DNA of 64,000 nt from positions 148,894,434 to 148,958,433 of the forward strand of contig NC_134574.1 in NCBI RefSeq assembly GCF_050947875.1, in the 5' to 3' direction. Source of the DNA: Dermacentor variabilis. Its lineage: Eukaryota; Arthropoda; Arachnida; Ixodida; Ixodidae. The notes under the pieces are model-generated. The model was not told the DNA's origin. It did not search any database and saw nothing but the letters and a program-made list of their open reading frames with translations. The stretch's first letter is position 1. Each line of letters starts with the position of its first letter. Positions 50,585-61,225 of this stretch are shown piece by piece. The position numbers and the translations under genes were made by a program.

Positions 50585-52484
50585 TTGAACCCTAACCAGC
50601 TGGCCCAAGTTGCCGTCTTGATTCTCAGCAGCAAACGATACATTCACGGCCAGACGCCATCAACAATGTATACATTAATGCCCCACGGAGCGAATTGACT
50701 CTCACGAAGAATAGCAATCGCGTGGCGGCTCTACGCACAGTTTACGCTGGCTTGCGCAACATGAAGCAAAACAGGGGCGGAATCCTCCGGGGTCCGATCC
50801 ACCACGCTGCTAAGAGCGTATGTGAATGTGCAAACTACCAATTAAGTAGCTGCTCGCGGTGTTATTTTGGTTTCATAATAGGCTCACTATATGCAAATAT
50901 CTAACACATAAGTTACGGCTGTCTCTATATTACGCTCGTAAAATTTCTTTGAATCCTTCAGCGCTAAAAGCAAGCGTTGCCACCTCCAAAGCGGAACTGG
51001 AGCTGCCGCCAACTTTCAGCACGCCTACTTGGACAGGATCTAGTGAAATAAGATTTTATAAGGTTTCTGGTATTCAGGCTGAACAGAATGCTGGCTTTCC
51101 CGCAATCGAGAGTAGACGTACGCATGAAACGGCTACTGGCAAAGCAGATTGGTTGGATATGATACTAGCCAGAATCTTAAAATGGGTGTAGTGTATGTTC
51201 GCAATGGCACACACCACAACACCACACCGCACCGCGCCATACTGTGTGCTGGTCCATACGGACGCAATAGTTTCCTGTCAAAGACAGTACCTCATTGCAA
51301 GTATCGTCTCGGTCAAACGCCCATTGGCGGCTTGCCGGGCGTTGCCGGCTTGGACGCTGCCGGCGGCGACAGCGCCGAGGAGCTCACGGACCGCTGGCGT
51401 TGAAAAGAGCACTCAGCGCCAAAAGATGACAATCAAGTGTAGAGTGCACTGTATTTGCCTTTTGAACGTCGCTATTGGAAATGTCAAAACTTCAGCGTAC
51501 TAGAAGTTGCAGCTAGAGTGACATTTGATCAAAGAAGAACTCGGAAGCAATATCTTTTGTAGCTTGTTTCGGAAGTAACTAGCGTGTGCAGTGTGGTCTT
51601 GACTGGTTGCCCAGATGATCTCGTTTTGTCCTCGCTTGATTGCCCGGATAAGGGCAATGTCTTTTGGTTCAAGGTAACTTGAAGGTCTCCGACAACGAAG
51701 CTAAAAGCATTTCAAGCTTTAAAAAATGCATTAATGTTAACATTGGGAGGTGAACCCAAAGTTAATGCGTGTAAGGCAAAGACGCTACCACTGCTGCAGC
51801 TCAAAAGCGAGCTTTACGGACGATATTTCGATAATCTTGCTATAAGGCCGTTCGTTGAGTTGCCTTCGTGACGCTTCTTCCTTTCTTTTCTCGCAGCTCG
51901 GCCTGGTTAAGACAGCTTTCCTCTGCTGCTCTGCGCAAATCACACAAAAAAGTCGCTGCTAAATAGGCCTTTATTTTAAAAACTGCGTGTGAGAAATTTC
52001 CCGTTGACGTTAGCTGGTGTCCAAGAGAAGTACGGCAGCGCTGATCCCGTAAATGATTCCTTTGGGGCACAACTGAATAATTTATAACGTTCAGTTTGGT
52101 AAGTAATGAAAGTTGGGTAAGACCGTATTTCCTTATTTACTCGTGCATGCAAGCAGTACGTCTGCTTCACTTCGACCGAAGCTGCTGCGGCCGTGGCACG
52201 CCAGCCATTGCCACGTTTTGTCGTCTTTGCTTCCTATGCTACGTTCGAAATACAACTCCATCGGTTGAAGATGAAACCACGTATTTTCACAAACATGACA
52301 CTTCGCGCAATAAGTAGCGAGTATATTGGCGGTGATTACGCATTTGTGCTCAATGGATCTCGTAGATACCCTCGTGCGCAATGCAGACGAAATGTAGGTG
52401 GCGCGCGAGGTGACCCATGATGGCCGGCACAGGATAGCCGACTGCGCGCCCGAGTCGTTGCACGCCGACCTTATTGTCATCTAA
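50585..52484. other. No gene recognised
   Basis: Frames up to 115 codons on both strands without motifs. No clear element. Possibly unannotated intergenic DNA. Confidence 0.45.
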
Positions 52485-52519
52485 AAAAGCTAGTGTCATC
52501 AGCGATGACACTAGCTTTT
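52485..52519. repeat. Perfect 16-bp stem hairpin with 3-base loop
   Basis: AAAAGCTAGTGTCATC (52485-52500) pairs completely with GATGACACTAGCTTTT (52504-52519), loop AGC. It is too short and perfect for a typical microRNA precursor and lies in non-coding DNA. Confidence 0.92.
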
Positions 52520-52889
52520 CGTGAAGCAGATGTCGTTAGCAGACATAGTGCATCACGTTCAATATTGTCAATAAAAAACAACAAGGAAGAGCCCATGTCT
52601 AATAGAAGAAAAGGAATTTATCAACATATTATTTGTCACGGCGTCCTTCAAGGCATGCCGCGCTGAAGTTGTAGCAATGGAAGTGCAGTTTAGTATAGAC
52701 GTCGCACGTTGAAGCATGATAGGAATTTGAGTTTGGTTTTGACAAGGCAGTCATACATCAATATGAATGGGCTTCTTGTATTCTTCAGTCGCGCAGTCCG
52801 CACTCCTTGCGCGCCCTGCGTAAAGGCATAAATGACATTCTTGAATATAATTCACGCCCAGCCTAAACATAAGTGACTATCATGCACAT
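52520..52889. other. No gene recognised
   Basis: AT-rich, featureless apart from the hairpin at its left edge. Confidence 0.45.
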
Positions 52890-52970
52890 CCATTATGGCG
52901 TGCTTGCTTGTACGGCACACGGGCGTTCTCGAATTTCGCCTCCATCAAAATGCGACCGTCATGGCCGGGA
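52890..52970 (-). mobile_element. Ruka: Ruka-type SINE fragment, minus strand
   Basis: The minus strand reads CCCGGCCATGACGGTCGCAT, then TTGATGGAGGCGAAATTCGAG and CGCCCGTGTGCCGTACAAGC. This is the end of the tRNA-like part and start of the conserved Ruka body; the head and the 3' half are missing. Confidence 0.78.
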
Positions 52971-53060
52971 TAAAAAAAAAAGAGTAGTTGCCCCTTTTGC
53001 TGTAACAAAAAGTAGTACTGCATAGTTCTCCAAGCGCAATAAATTGCGACGATAAAAAGC

Positions 53061-53467
53061 CGTCGTAAGACTACCGCGCTAAAATGTAAGGCGGTAAAAT
53101 ATACTTCGAAACATAGTTCTGCCAACGCACGCAGCGTCGTATATGACCTGTTAAAGTAATCGACCGCCTCTTCAAATTAAGGCGTTATTCATTTTACGCT
53201 GGTGCTCGAAAACCAGACACCGCTGCCTAACAGGTTTACAAATACTCACCTGCTGCGGTGGCGTTCCGGCAGACTTATAACGTCATATGGCATAGGCGCG
53301 AACTGGTTAGCTTGTCTTCTCGCGCCTCTTTGAACGTCCCGTTCGCGTAAGCTACAGCCACAAGGTCCTAAAAGCTTAATGCGTATTCTTTCGTAGTCGA
53401 CGCCGGCAATTAGCATTTTGTTGCCTATGGCGCTTCAGAACAAGTCTTCAGCCCCAACAAAGTGCAC
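53061..53467. repeat. Long inverted repeat, left copy
   Basis: This ~400-bp stretch matches the reverse complement of 58051-58440. Shared blocks include CTCGAAAACCAGACACCGCT, GCATAGGCGCG, GAAGCTACAG-type, TATGGCGCTTCAGAA and AGTCTTCAGCCCC. Similarity is clear but with indels. The right copy borders THAP remnants; this one shows none. Confidence 0.78.
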
Positions 53468-53862
53468 GATACATACCTTCATTGGCGCAGTCACATGCTC
53501 ACCGATCGGGAGCTTCACCACCCACGATTATATGTGTAAGCATTTCTATGCCTCCCAACGAGGAAACCGTCCTTCTGTCCATCCGTCCGTCCGTCAAATA
53601 AGGCGATCACTTCCAAGGCAGGACCCGCAGTAACGCGCGAGTTGACCTTCGAACTTCCTCTCGCTTCAACACGAAATAAGTAGCGAGAATATAGCGCACA
53701 AAAAGCTGTTAGCACTTGGCGCACTCTGTCCGAACGCAGATCGGTTTCAAGATAGGGCCTGCCCGGCCACGCCATACGCAGCCGCCGTCGGAGTACGGTT
53801 TATGACGGTTGATAACGGTTCGCATCGAGAGGAGGCAGTGTTATGAACCAGATGTAGGTAGG
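53468..53862. other. No gene recognised
   Basis: Contains a TCCGTCCGTCCGTC run (53577-53594) and nothing else I can name. Confidence 0.45.
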
Positions 53863-53866
53863 AGGT

Positions 53867-54049
53867 TGTAACGCCCCTTGCCTCAGGCCCGGGCCGCAGG
53901 CCACAACTCGCTCTGCGTGCAGCGCCCTTCAAGGTGGAGCCAGTTAGCTCTTGGCCGCGCAGCGTGCGCAGTGCGATATAAAAAAAAAATAAAGCAAGTT
54001 GAAAACCCAACGCTGCCGGAGCTGGGTGTTCCTCGCATTAGCTGCAACA
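53867..54049 (+). mobile_element. 5' LTR (183 bp)
   Basis: TGTAACGCCCCTTGCC to GCTGCAACA, with AATAAA (near 53989). It is a direct repeat of 56991-57178. Confidence 0.9.
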
Positions 54050-54053
54050 GATC

Positions 54054-54065
54054 TGGCGACCCGGT
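54054..54065 (+). promoter_or_regulatory. tRNA primer-binding site
   Basis: TGGCGACCCGGT starts 4 bases after the 5' LTR. This is the usual TGGCGACC-type site to which the 3' end of a tRNA anneals to start minus-strand cDNA synthesis. I cannot name the tRNA with certainty. Confidence 0.75.
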
Positions 54066-54092
54066 AAAAACACGCACCTCCAACACTTTGGC

Positions 54093-54440
54093 ATGGATCC
54101 CGCCGGCTCTACTGCTCTTCCTGCCAGTGACGACGCCCATGAGGTCACCCGACCTCGCGGTGCTGCAGTGACCGCGTTCGAATGCAACTTGCAACCATTT
54201 TGGCAGAACAGCGCAGCATCTCGCTCCTGCAGATCAAGGCACACTTCCGTCTTCGGCATATCACCAGTGAACAGACTAAGCCTTTACATCTGGCGTCCTC
54301 CTTACCTCGTGACATCACCAAGGGCTTTGCGGATGTTATCACCTCGCCGGACCCGACCCGTCCCTCCGACACGTCAACGGCGGCTATCATTTCACGCAAG
54401 TCAGAGTCCGAGCACAGCAGACTCCATCTTACGAAGCCGC
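54093..54440 (+). pseudogene. Gypsy gag N-terminal part
   Basis: A frame with M-D-P-A-G-S (54093) continues, after a shift near 54200, as the I-K-A-H-F-R-L-R-H-I-T-S segment (near 54232) and the K-S-E-S-E-H-S-R-L block (near 54405). These are the start and capsid-like region of gag in this lineage, also seen in the minus-strand element at 19.5 kb (P-R-V-W-F). It breaks off near 54440 and RT sequence follows, a sign of an internal deletion that removed the gag C-terminus and the protease. Confidence 0.7.
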
Positions 54441-54464
54441 ATACGAAAGAGGCGCCAGTAAAGC

Positions 54465-55720
54465 ACTCGATCCCTCACCAGAGCTTGACCACTGCCCCCC
54501 CCCCGCCGTCTGTACACGGCCCTGCCGGCTGTCGGGAGACCACCTCGCCATCACTCGCCCCGAGTTTGAGCACCTGCTTGACTTCGGCATTCTGCGACCT
54601 TTCTCAGGCAACTGGGTATCGCCGCTCCGCATGGTGCCAAAGAAATATCCTGGCGACTGGAGACCATGTGGGGATTACCACGTTCTGAACGCCCACGCCC
54701 TACCACACCGCTATCCATCTCCTCCCTTGCAAGGCTTCACGTGGAATTTGGCTGGGTGCATGGTCTTCTCTAAAATTGACTTAGTGAAAGTTATCATCCA
54801 ATTCCTGTGGAACCCACTGACGTTTCGAAGACGGCCATTACCACCCCTTTCGGCCTCTTGGAGTATGTGTGGATGCTTTTTGGATTGCACAATGCTGTAC
54901 AGACTTTTCAGGGCGCTATCAATGAGTTCACGCGAGGTCTCGAGCTCGTGTTCGCCTACATTGATGATCTCGTCGCAAGCTCATCTGGCCCCGAGCATGA
55001 AGCTCACCTGCGCGCCCTTTTACAAAGACTTCATGATTACGGTCTCGTCATTAATACGCACAAGCGCCTTTTCGGCGTCGCTACCATCGCGTTCTTAGGC
55101 CACATTGTCACTCCACAAGGTATCCGGCCTTTCGCCAGTAAAGGGAAGGCAGTTCAAGACTTTTCACCCACGACATCACTAAAATGGCTCAAAGAATTCC
55201 TGGGCCTATTCAATTTTCATCGCCGCCTCGTTCCGAAGTGTGCTAATTTCCTGAAGCATCTGACCGACCTACCATGGCTATCAAAATGGCCATGGCCACT
55301 TGAGTGGACTGAGGAAGCTGCATCTGTTTTCGCTACGGCCAAGGTGGCGCTGGCAGACACCACTATGCTCATACATCCCGTTCGTAGCTGATGTCCAAAT
55401 TCGTCTCAACACGTATCTGGTTGGCAGCCTTTTGTTTTTTTTTCTCGCCAAAACTTAAGCTACCTGAGGCTAAATACTGCTCATTCGGTCGAGAAGTCCT
55501 TGCGGTGCATCTCTCCATTAAGCATTTTCGCCACTTTCTGGAGGGCCGGGAGTTTCACGTAGTCACAGACCATAGGCCCCTAGCGTTGGCCTTCCACAGG
55601 AATCGCACAGTATGGGAGATCCGCCAACTCTGCTCTGAGTTCAGAGTAGATCTCCGTCACGTGCACAGGGTGCAAAACGCTTCCGCTGATGCACTCTCCT
55701 GCGTCGATGCCCTGGTGGCC
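54465..55720 (+). pseudogene. Gypsy reverse transcriptase and RNase H, frameshifted
   Basis: RT motifs are spread over frames: T-T-G-P-P (near 54490), L-R-M-V-P-K-K (near 54625), W-R-P-C-G-D-Y (near 54658), F-S-K-I-D-L-V (near 54768, first catalytic Asp), I-T-T-P-F-G-L-L-E-Y (near 54838) and F-A-Y-I-D-D-L-V (near 54950, catalytic pair). F-L-G-H-I-V-T-P-Q-G (near 55093) and R-E-F-L-G-L-x-N-F-H-R-R follow. RNase H shows V-V-T-D-H-R-P-L (near 55560) and N-A-S-A-D-A-L-S (near 55675), but its first Asp region is damaged near 55385-55440. The catalytic Asp pairs survive; the frame does not. Confidence 0.82.
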
Positions 55721-55734
55721 CAAACCACCGGTAG

Positions 55735-56900
55735 ACATGGAGGAACTGGGAGTCGCCCAGCGCAACGACCCTGAGCTGCATTATTGCCTTCGTTCCTCAG
55801 CCACGTCGCCGTCCTTCACTGAGTGTCCGCTTTCGTTTTCTTCCTCGTTGATAATGTACGAGACGTCCACCGGCGTTCCTCGACCCTCCGTACCTTTGGC
55901 TTTTCGTCGCTCAATTTTTGATCAACTGCACATCATCAGCAACCCTGGAATTTGTGCGCCACAGAAGCTAGTCACAACTCGTTTCCTTTGGCCTAGAATA
56001 AAAAAAGACGGCCGTCGATGGGCGCAAACCTGCCTTCAATGCCAGCGTGTTAAAGTTCACCGCCATACCGTCACGTCTAATACCCCATTTCGGCATCCAG
56101 ACCCGAAATTTTCCCACGTCCACCTTGACATTGTCGGCCCTCTCCCGCCATCAGAGCAGGTATCTTACTTGCTCACACATGGGGACCGCTTCCCCCGATG
56201 GCCAGAGGCGTTTTCTATTGCAGAAACTATACGCCAAAGACAGATGCCCTTCTGTCGTCAACACCGACCGAGGTCGCCATTTTCACTCGGCCCTATTCAC
56301 AGCGCTTGCCCATATCCTGGTCGTTCGACACATCCATGCGACCACCCACCATCCTTGCGCGAATGGCATGGTGGGAGAACTTCATCGACAACTGAAGGCT
56401 GGCCTCACCAGTTATCAGCCAAGGGAACGTTGGCTCGCCCACCTTCCTTTCGCCCTTCCGGGTATCCGATCAGCACTGAAGGCTGACCTAGGTTGCTCAT
56501 CGGCTGAACTCATCTACAGCATTCCCCTGCGCCTTCCTGGAGAATTTTTCGCATCGTCCTCACCACCTTGCACCCATTATGCTTCCACATACATCCGGGA
56601 GCAGCGCACTCCATTCCGTGACCTTGCTCCTGTAATTCAGGCTGACCGGCGCCACCGGTCTGTATTCGTCAGCTAGGATATGGATTCCGGCAGCTGGGTC
56701 TTCGTTCGGCGTGACAACGTGCATCCACCCCTCACCCCATGCTACGATGGGCCATTCCGCGTACTCCATCGTACGCCTAAGACGTCCACGCTGGACATTA
56801 ACGGTGGCGAAGATGTCGTGTCTGCTGACCGAGTCAAACCTGCCTATGTACCCGCTCTTGCGCCCGCGATCCCCCCACTCAACCTGGCCTCGATTCCTCC
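55735..56900 (+). pseudogene. Gypsy integrase with C-terminal tail, frameshifted
   Basis: The frames give H-I-I-S-N-P-G-I (near 55930; the second zinc His is lost), C-L-Q-C-Q-R (near 56034), H-V-H-L-D-I-V-G-P-L-P (near 56118, first catalytic Asp), T-D-R-G-R-H-F (near 56264, second Asp; reads N-T-D-R-G) and H-H-P-C-A-N-G-M-V-G-E-L-H (near 56345, third acidic residue). V-F-V-R-R-D-N-V-H and Y-D-G-P-F-R-V-L (near 56740) form the C-terminal module. Frame changes occur near 56200 and 56675. It would integrate cDNA if intact. Confidence 0.8.
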
Positions 56901-56960
56901 ATCACTCCGGGCGGTCACATCTAAGCAAGTTCACTGGGCTCCTTATCTGGCTTCCGCTCT

Positions 56961-56987
56961 ACGGGGGGAGGGGGGGAGGGGAGGAAG
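56961..56987 (+). promoter_or_regulatory. Polypurine tract
   Basis: A 26-base G/A run immediately upstream of the 3' LTR, the primer for plus-strand cDNA synthesis. Confidence 0.85.
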
Positions 56988-56990
56988 CCC

Positions 56991-57178
56991 TTTAGCGCCC
57001 CTTGCCTCAGGCCCGGGCCGCAGGCAACAACTCGCTCCGCGTGCGGCAACCGTCAAGGAGGAGGAAGTTAGCTCCCGGCCGCGCAGCCTGCGCAGTGCGA
57101 TGTAAAAAAAATAAATAAAAAGAACTGTTCAAAACACAACGCTGCTGGAGCTGGGTATATTTCGCATTAGCGCCTACA
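56991..57178 (+). mobile_element. 3' LTR (188 bp)
   Basis: TTTAGCGCCCCTTGCC to GCGCCTACA. The second base differs from the TG rule (T for G). It aligns with the 5' LTR over its full length, with about 25 differences or small indels by eye, so the insertion is not recent. Confidence 0.88.
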
Positions 57179-57182
57179 AGGT

Positions 57183-57469
57183 CAACAAACGTGGCACTCT
57201 TCAATCACGCCACGTACTACAGCACACATCGGCCAGTGCTTATCTTCCACGAAGCAATGGTATCATCTAAATGCACTATCATGTAACATGGGTGAACATT
57301 GCCACTACTCGCCCCTTTTTCGTCTTGCCATGCTGGTATCATTTAAAATTCCAGTTTTGCAACCGCGCTTCTCCATTTCACTATTCTTTCGCAGTGTCTC
57401 TCCTATTAAACAAATCGCAGCAGCATACGACAACGAAACGGTAGGCGATCAGTAGCAAATGCTTACGCA
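57183..57469. other. No gene recognised
   Basis: Short flank between the Gypsy element and the THAP remnant. Confidence 0.45.
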
Positions 57470-57625
57470 TCATTTGTATAAACCCCCACAGGAGATCCTG
57501 CGTGTAGTTTCTGGACAGGCGTCCGTCGAAAAGAAATGGAGACTTATTTCATCCTTCTCTGTTCTATTGGTGCACTGAGGTACGCAAAATATCCTATTGT
57601 CTTGAAATGGTCTTATTTTCATGGC
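57470..57625 (-). pseudogene. THAP-domain N-terminal remnant, minus strand
   Basis: The minus frame contains F-C-V-P-Q-C-T-N-R (near 57590) and L-H-F-F-S-T-D (near 57550), the first Cys pair and the F-x-F-P block (here F-F-S) of a THAP finger. The frame then ends without the second Cys/His half. The same start (C-C-V-P-Q-C-T) is found in the opposite orientation at about 58016-58040. It may stem from a THAP transposase or a host THAP gene. Confidence 0.55.
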
Positions 57626-58047
57626 GTAAGTACAAACTGTTAACACATTTGAAACGAGTCCGCACAAACGCAGCCACAAGGAGGCACTGTGCGCATAATC
57701 ATCGAAGCCTATTTCTCACTGGCTGCTCGGCGGCGCGACAATCTATGTGCATTGCGAATAATATCGCAATTCATACGGATTATACGTCACGGTCGAGGTG
57801 ATTCGTGATGGGCGGCGCCGTGTCGATTCGTAGCGTCCGTGTCGTAGCGCGCCGAGCAATGCACACAGACGGTCGCACCGCAGACTGGCGAGTGAAAAAT
57901 ATGCTTCGATGATTATGCGCACAGTGTCTCCGTATGGCTCCGTTTGTGCGGAAGCGTTTCAGATGTGTTGAAAGCTTGTATGTACGCCATGAAAATAAAA
58001 ACGTTTCAAAGCCACAGGATATGTTGCGTGCCTCAGTGCACATGTTA
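57570..58047. repeat. Inverted repeat around the two THAP starts
   Basis: Segment 57570-57725 and the reverse complement of 57886-58047 share GTGCACTGAGG, CATATCCT-type, TATTTTCATGGCGTA, CCGCACAAACG and GTGCGCATAATCATCGAAGC. The arms are ~160 bp with a ~160-bp spacer. They place two copies of a THAP first-exon-like segment back to back. Confidence 0.8.
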
Positions 58048-58050
58048 TCG
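58016..58050 (+). pseudogene. THAP-domain start, plus strand
   Basis: The plus strand encodes I-C-C-V-P-Q-C-T-C just before the long inverted repeat. Only the first Cys pair of a THAP finger is left. Confidence 0.45.
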
Positions 58051-58440
58051 CGCATTTTGTGGGGGCTGAAGACTTCTTCTGAAGCGCCATAGGTAAAAAA
58101 ATTATAATTGCCGACATCAACTGCGAAAGCATAAACATTAAACTCTTAGGACGTTCTGCCTGTAGCTTCCGTGAACGGGACCTTTAAGGCGGCCTGAAAA
58201 GACAAACTAACGAATCCGCGCCTATGCGCTGTCGGGACGCCACCGCAACAATTCATTTTTGTAGACCCGTTAGGCAGCGGTGTCTGGTTTTCGAGTATCA
58301 GCGGAAAATGAATGGCACGTTCATTTCGAGACGCGCTCTATAGTTTTAACAGGCTGTATGCGACGCTCCATACGTTCGCGGGACTGTGTTTCGAAGTATT
58401 TTTCCGGCCTCAATATTTCGCGCGGTAGCTTTATGACGAG
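58051..58440. repeat. Long inverted repeat, right copy
   Basis: Reverse complement of 53061-53467 (see that entry). It starts directly after the THAP start and ends about 55 bases before a Kolobok-like terminus. Confidence 0.78.
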
Positions 58441-58494
58441 TTTTTAACGTTCTAATCCATTGCTCCTGAAGAACTCTGCAGCAGAGCTGCTTGT

Positions 58495-58665
58495 AAAACG
58501 GATCTTGAAACAATTTTGATAATCGTTTACAAACGTGTTGAGCTGTTAGGGTCGGCCCTTCTGATCATTAAGTGACACATTTGAGCGCTCCGCGTAAAGC
58601 GTGTAATTTATTATTAGGTTTTAAATATGTACCTTGCTACTGATCGCAGTAGTATACTGCTACCT
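58495..58665 (+). mobile_element. Kolobok-like terminal fragment
   Basis: It aligns to the right end of the TTAA element read in reverse (13423 down to about 13260). Shared blocks are TACAAACGTRTTGAG, CCTTCTGATCATTAA, CTCCGCGTAAAGCGTG and TAATTTATTATNAGGTTTTAAATATG. The outermost TTAA/AGGG bases are altered. It implies a second, larger member of that family near here, next to the THAP remnants. Confidence 0.75.
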
Positions 58666-59779
58666 TGAGTCGTCAGCCTGCCCATGACCAAGAGACGAGT
58701 GGTGACCATATGACATCAGTAGGGCGAGCTATCGCATTCACTGCCCAGGGAGCGTCACTGACAATTTCTCCAACTTTATGGTAAATAAATGTTGTTCGTA
58801 ATAGCTGGAATGTTATGTAATTTGTTTTTATAAAAAGTTGCAGTTTCACTCGAAAGTCGAAACATCGATTGCGATAGCGAATTAGGGCACAGCTATACAA
58901 AGTAAGGATTGTAGTTTTATCGGCCGTATAAACTTCGAAACATTCACTTACTAACTGAATCAACAAGCATTTTGTGGGCGACCACAAGCAAACACATCAC
59001 ACTCGATGAGCGCGGACACGCTGTGAAAACGCTGGTGGGAGCCAGCGCGGCAGCAGCAGCGCGCGAAGTGACCTTCGTGCGGTCTATCACGTTAATGCAA
59101 AAGCGCCGAGAACACTGCGCACAAAAGTATCAACAGTCTGGAGATTCCTTTCAGGATAGGGTGCGCGCGACTGCGCGCGGCACTGCAGAGTACACTCTGG
59201 TGCAAAGTACGCACTCGGTGGAGTCGAAGTCCTCTGCACCCTCCCCCCCCCTCTCACGCTGCCTCCTCGCTTTCCTCAATATATGGCGCGCGAGAGTCAG
59301 CCGCGATCGTCAGTGGCCCTTGCGCACGGTCGCGAGATGCGCAATTGCAGCCAGAGCACGACGACGGCCCCCCTCCTTCCCTCCCGTCCCCCCCCCCCCA
59401 ACTTTTCAGCAATGGAAAACTGCACGTTTGCCCTCCGCTTTCTTCCTTCGCGCTCGTCAGATTCAGCCACGATTATCGGCTTCCCTCGCGCGCTTTCACT
59501 TGCACATATGGCATACGAGGCGCGGCGATGGCGTTATCACTCTTGGAGGTCATAGGAACATAACGGCGATGCCGACGGCAACAATGCGCCTGGAGTGTTC
59601 ATATAATTGCTATCGCAATAAATATAAGGTAACACACAGAGGCTGCACAAGGACCGTTTATCAATACACTCAAGCACTTCCGGCGCATATCAATTGCCGT
59701 TTCCATGTGTCACAACCTGCTCCGTGTTAACACGAGCTGCGCGCTCTGTATTGACATCGATCAGTTATTTCGCGAGCAC
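58666..59779. other. No gene recognised; possible repeat end near 59580
   Basis: A GC-rich plus frame of 252 codons (58972-59730) overlaps two others and shows no motif; low-complexity C-runs (59385-59400) explain part of it. ATATAATTGCTATCGCAATAA near 59601-59622 contains the palindrome TTGC-TATC-GCAA and may be the end of a TIR element. Confidence 0.4.
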
Positions 59780-60004
59780 CGTTATCATAATCATCATCAT
59801 CATTGGCCTGGTTACGCCCAATGCAGTGCAAGAGCCTCTCCCATACTTCTCCAACTACCTCGGTCATGTGCTAATTGGGGCCATATTGTCCCTGCAAACT
59901 TCTTAATCTCATCCGCCCACCTTACTTTCTGCTTAATCTCATCCGCCTCATCCGTCTCATCTGCTGCGCTTCCCTTCTTTTGGAATCCAGTCCGTAACCC
60001 TTAA

Positions 60005-61225
60005 TTACCATCGGTTCCCTTTCCTCCTCATGACATATCCTGCCCATGCCCATTTCTTTTTCTTGATTTCAACTGAGATGTCATTAACTCGCGCTTGTTC
60101 CCTCACCCAATCTTCTCTTTTCTTATCCTTTAACGTTACACCCCTCATTCTTCTTTCCATAGCTCGTTGCGTCGTCCACAATTTAAGTAGAACCCTTTTC
60201 GTAAGCCTCCAGGTTTCTGCCCCGTAGATGAGTACTGGTAAGACACAGTTATTATACACTTTTCTCTTGAGGGATAAGGCAACCTGCTGTTCATGATCTG
60301 AGAATGCCTGCCAAACGCACCCCAGCCCATTCTTATTCTTCTGATTATTTCCGTCTCATGATCCGGATCCGCCGTCACTACCTGCCCTAAGTAGATGTAT
60401 TCCCTCACCACTTCCAGTGCTTCGCTGCCTGTCGTAAGCTTCTCTTTTCTTCCGAGAGTGTTAAGCATTACTTTAGTTTCCTGCAGATTAATTTTTATAC
60501 CCACCCTTCTGCTTTGCCTCTGCAGGTCAGTGAGTATGTATTGAAATTGGTCCCCTGAGTTACTAAGCAAGGCAATATCATCAGCGAATCGCAAGTTACT
60601 AAGGTATTCTCCATTACCTCTTATTCCAAATTCTTCCCAATCCAGGTTTCTGAATACTTCCTGTAAACACGCAGTGAATAGCATTCAAGAGATCATATCT
60701 CCCTACCTGACGCCTTTCTTTATTGGGATTTTGTTGCTTTCTTTATGGAGGACTACGATGGCTGTGAAGCCGCTATAATCTTTCAGTATTTTCACATACG
60801 GTTCGTCTACGCCCTGATTCCGTAATGCCTCCATGACTGCTGAGGTTTCGACAGAATCGAACGCTTTCTCGTAATCAATAAAGGCTATATATAAAGGTTG
60901 GTTATATTCTGCACATTTCTCTATCACCTGATTGGTAATGTAAATATGGTCTATTGTTGAGTAGCCTTAGCGGAACCTTGCCTGGTCCTTTGCTTGACAG
61001 AAGTCTAAGGTGTTCCTGATTCTATTTGCGATTACCATAGTAAATAGTTTGTAGGCAACGGACAGTAAGCTGATCAGTCTATAACTTTTCAAGTCTTTGG
61101 CGTCCCCTTTCTTATGGATTAGGATTATGTTAGCGTTCTTCCAATATTCCAGTACGCACGAGGTCATGAGGCATTGCGTATACAGGGTGGCTGGTTTTTC
61201 TAGAACAATAGTGCTACGGCACAAT
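60005..61225 (-). pseudogene. RTE-like reverse transcriptase core and C-terminal part
   Basis: The minus frames show I-I-L-I-H-K-K-G-D (near 61120), Y-R-L-I-S-L-L (near 61085), F-I-D-Y-E-K-A-F-D-S-V (near 60880, first catalytic Asp), L-R-F-A-D-D-I-A-L-L (near 60585, catalytic pair) and D-H-E-T-E-I (near 60365). L-I-Y-G-A-E-T-W-R-L (near 60225) follows. Stops occur near 60966, 60702 and 60690 and a small deletion near 60275 shifts the frame. The tail from 60259 to about 59830 matches the plus-strand copy at 180-600. Confidence 0.87.

Larger units (their letters stand above)
53863..57182 (+). mobile_element. Ty3/Gypsy retrotransposon, complete ends, internally deleted, AGGT TSD
   Basis: Two LTRs (53867-54049 and 56991-57178) are flanked by AGGT (53863-53866, 57179-57182). 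A primer-binding site follows the left LTR and a long purine tract precedes the right. Internal frames encode a shortened gag joined to RT near 54440, then RNase H and integrase. The element is only 3312 bp, so the second half of gag and all of the protease are missing. Frameshifts and stops lie throughout pol. Confidence 0.9.

Noticed and set aside
58972..59730. 252-codon plus-strand frame
   Set aside because: GC-rich, overlapping frames on the same strand, no domain, poly(C) runs; likely chance.
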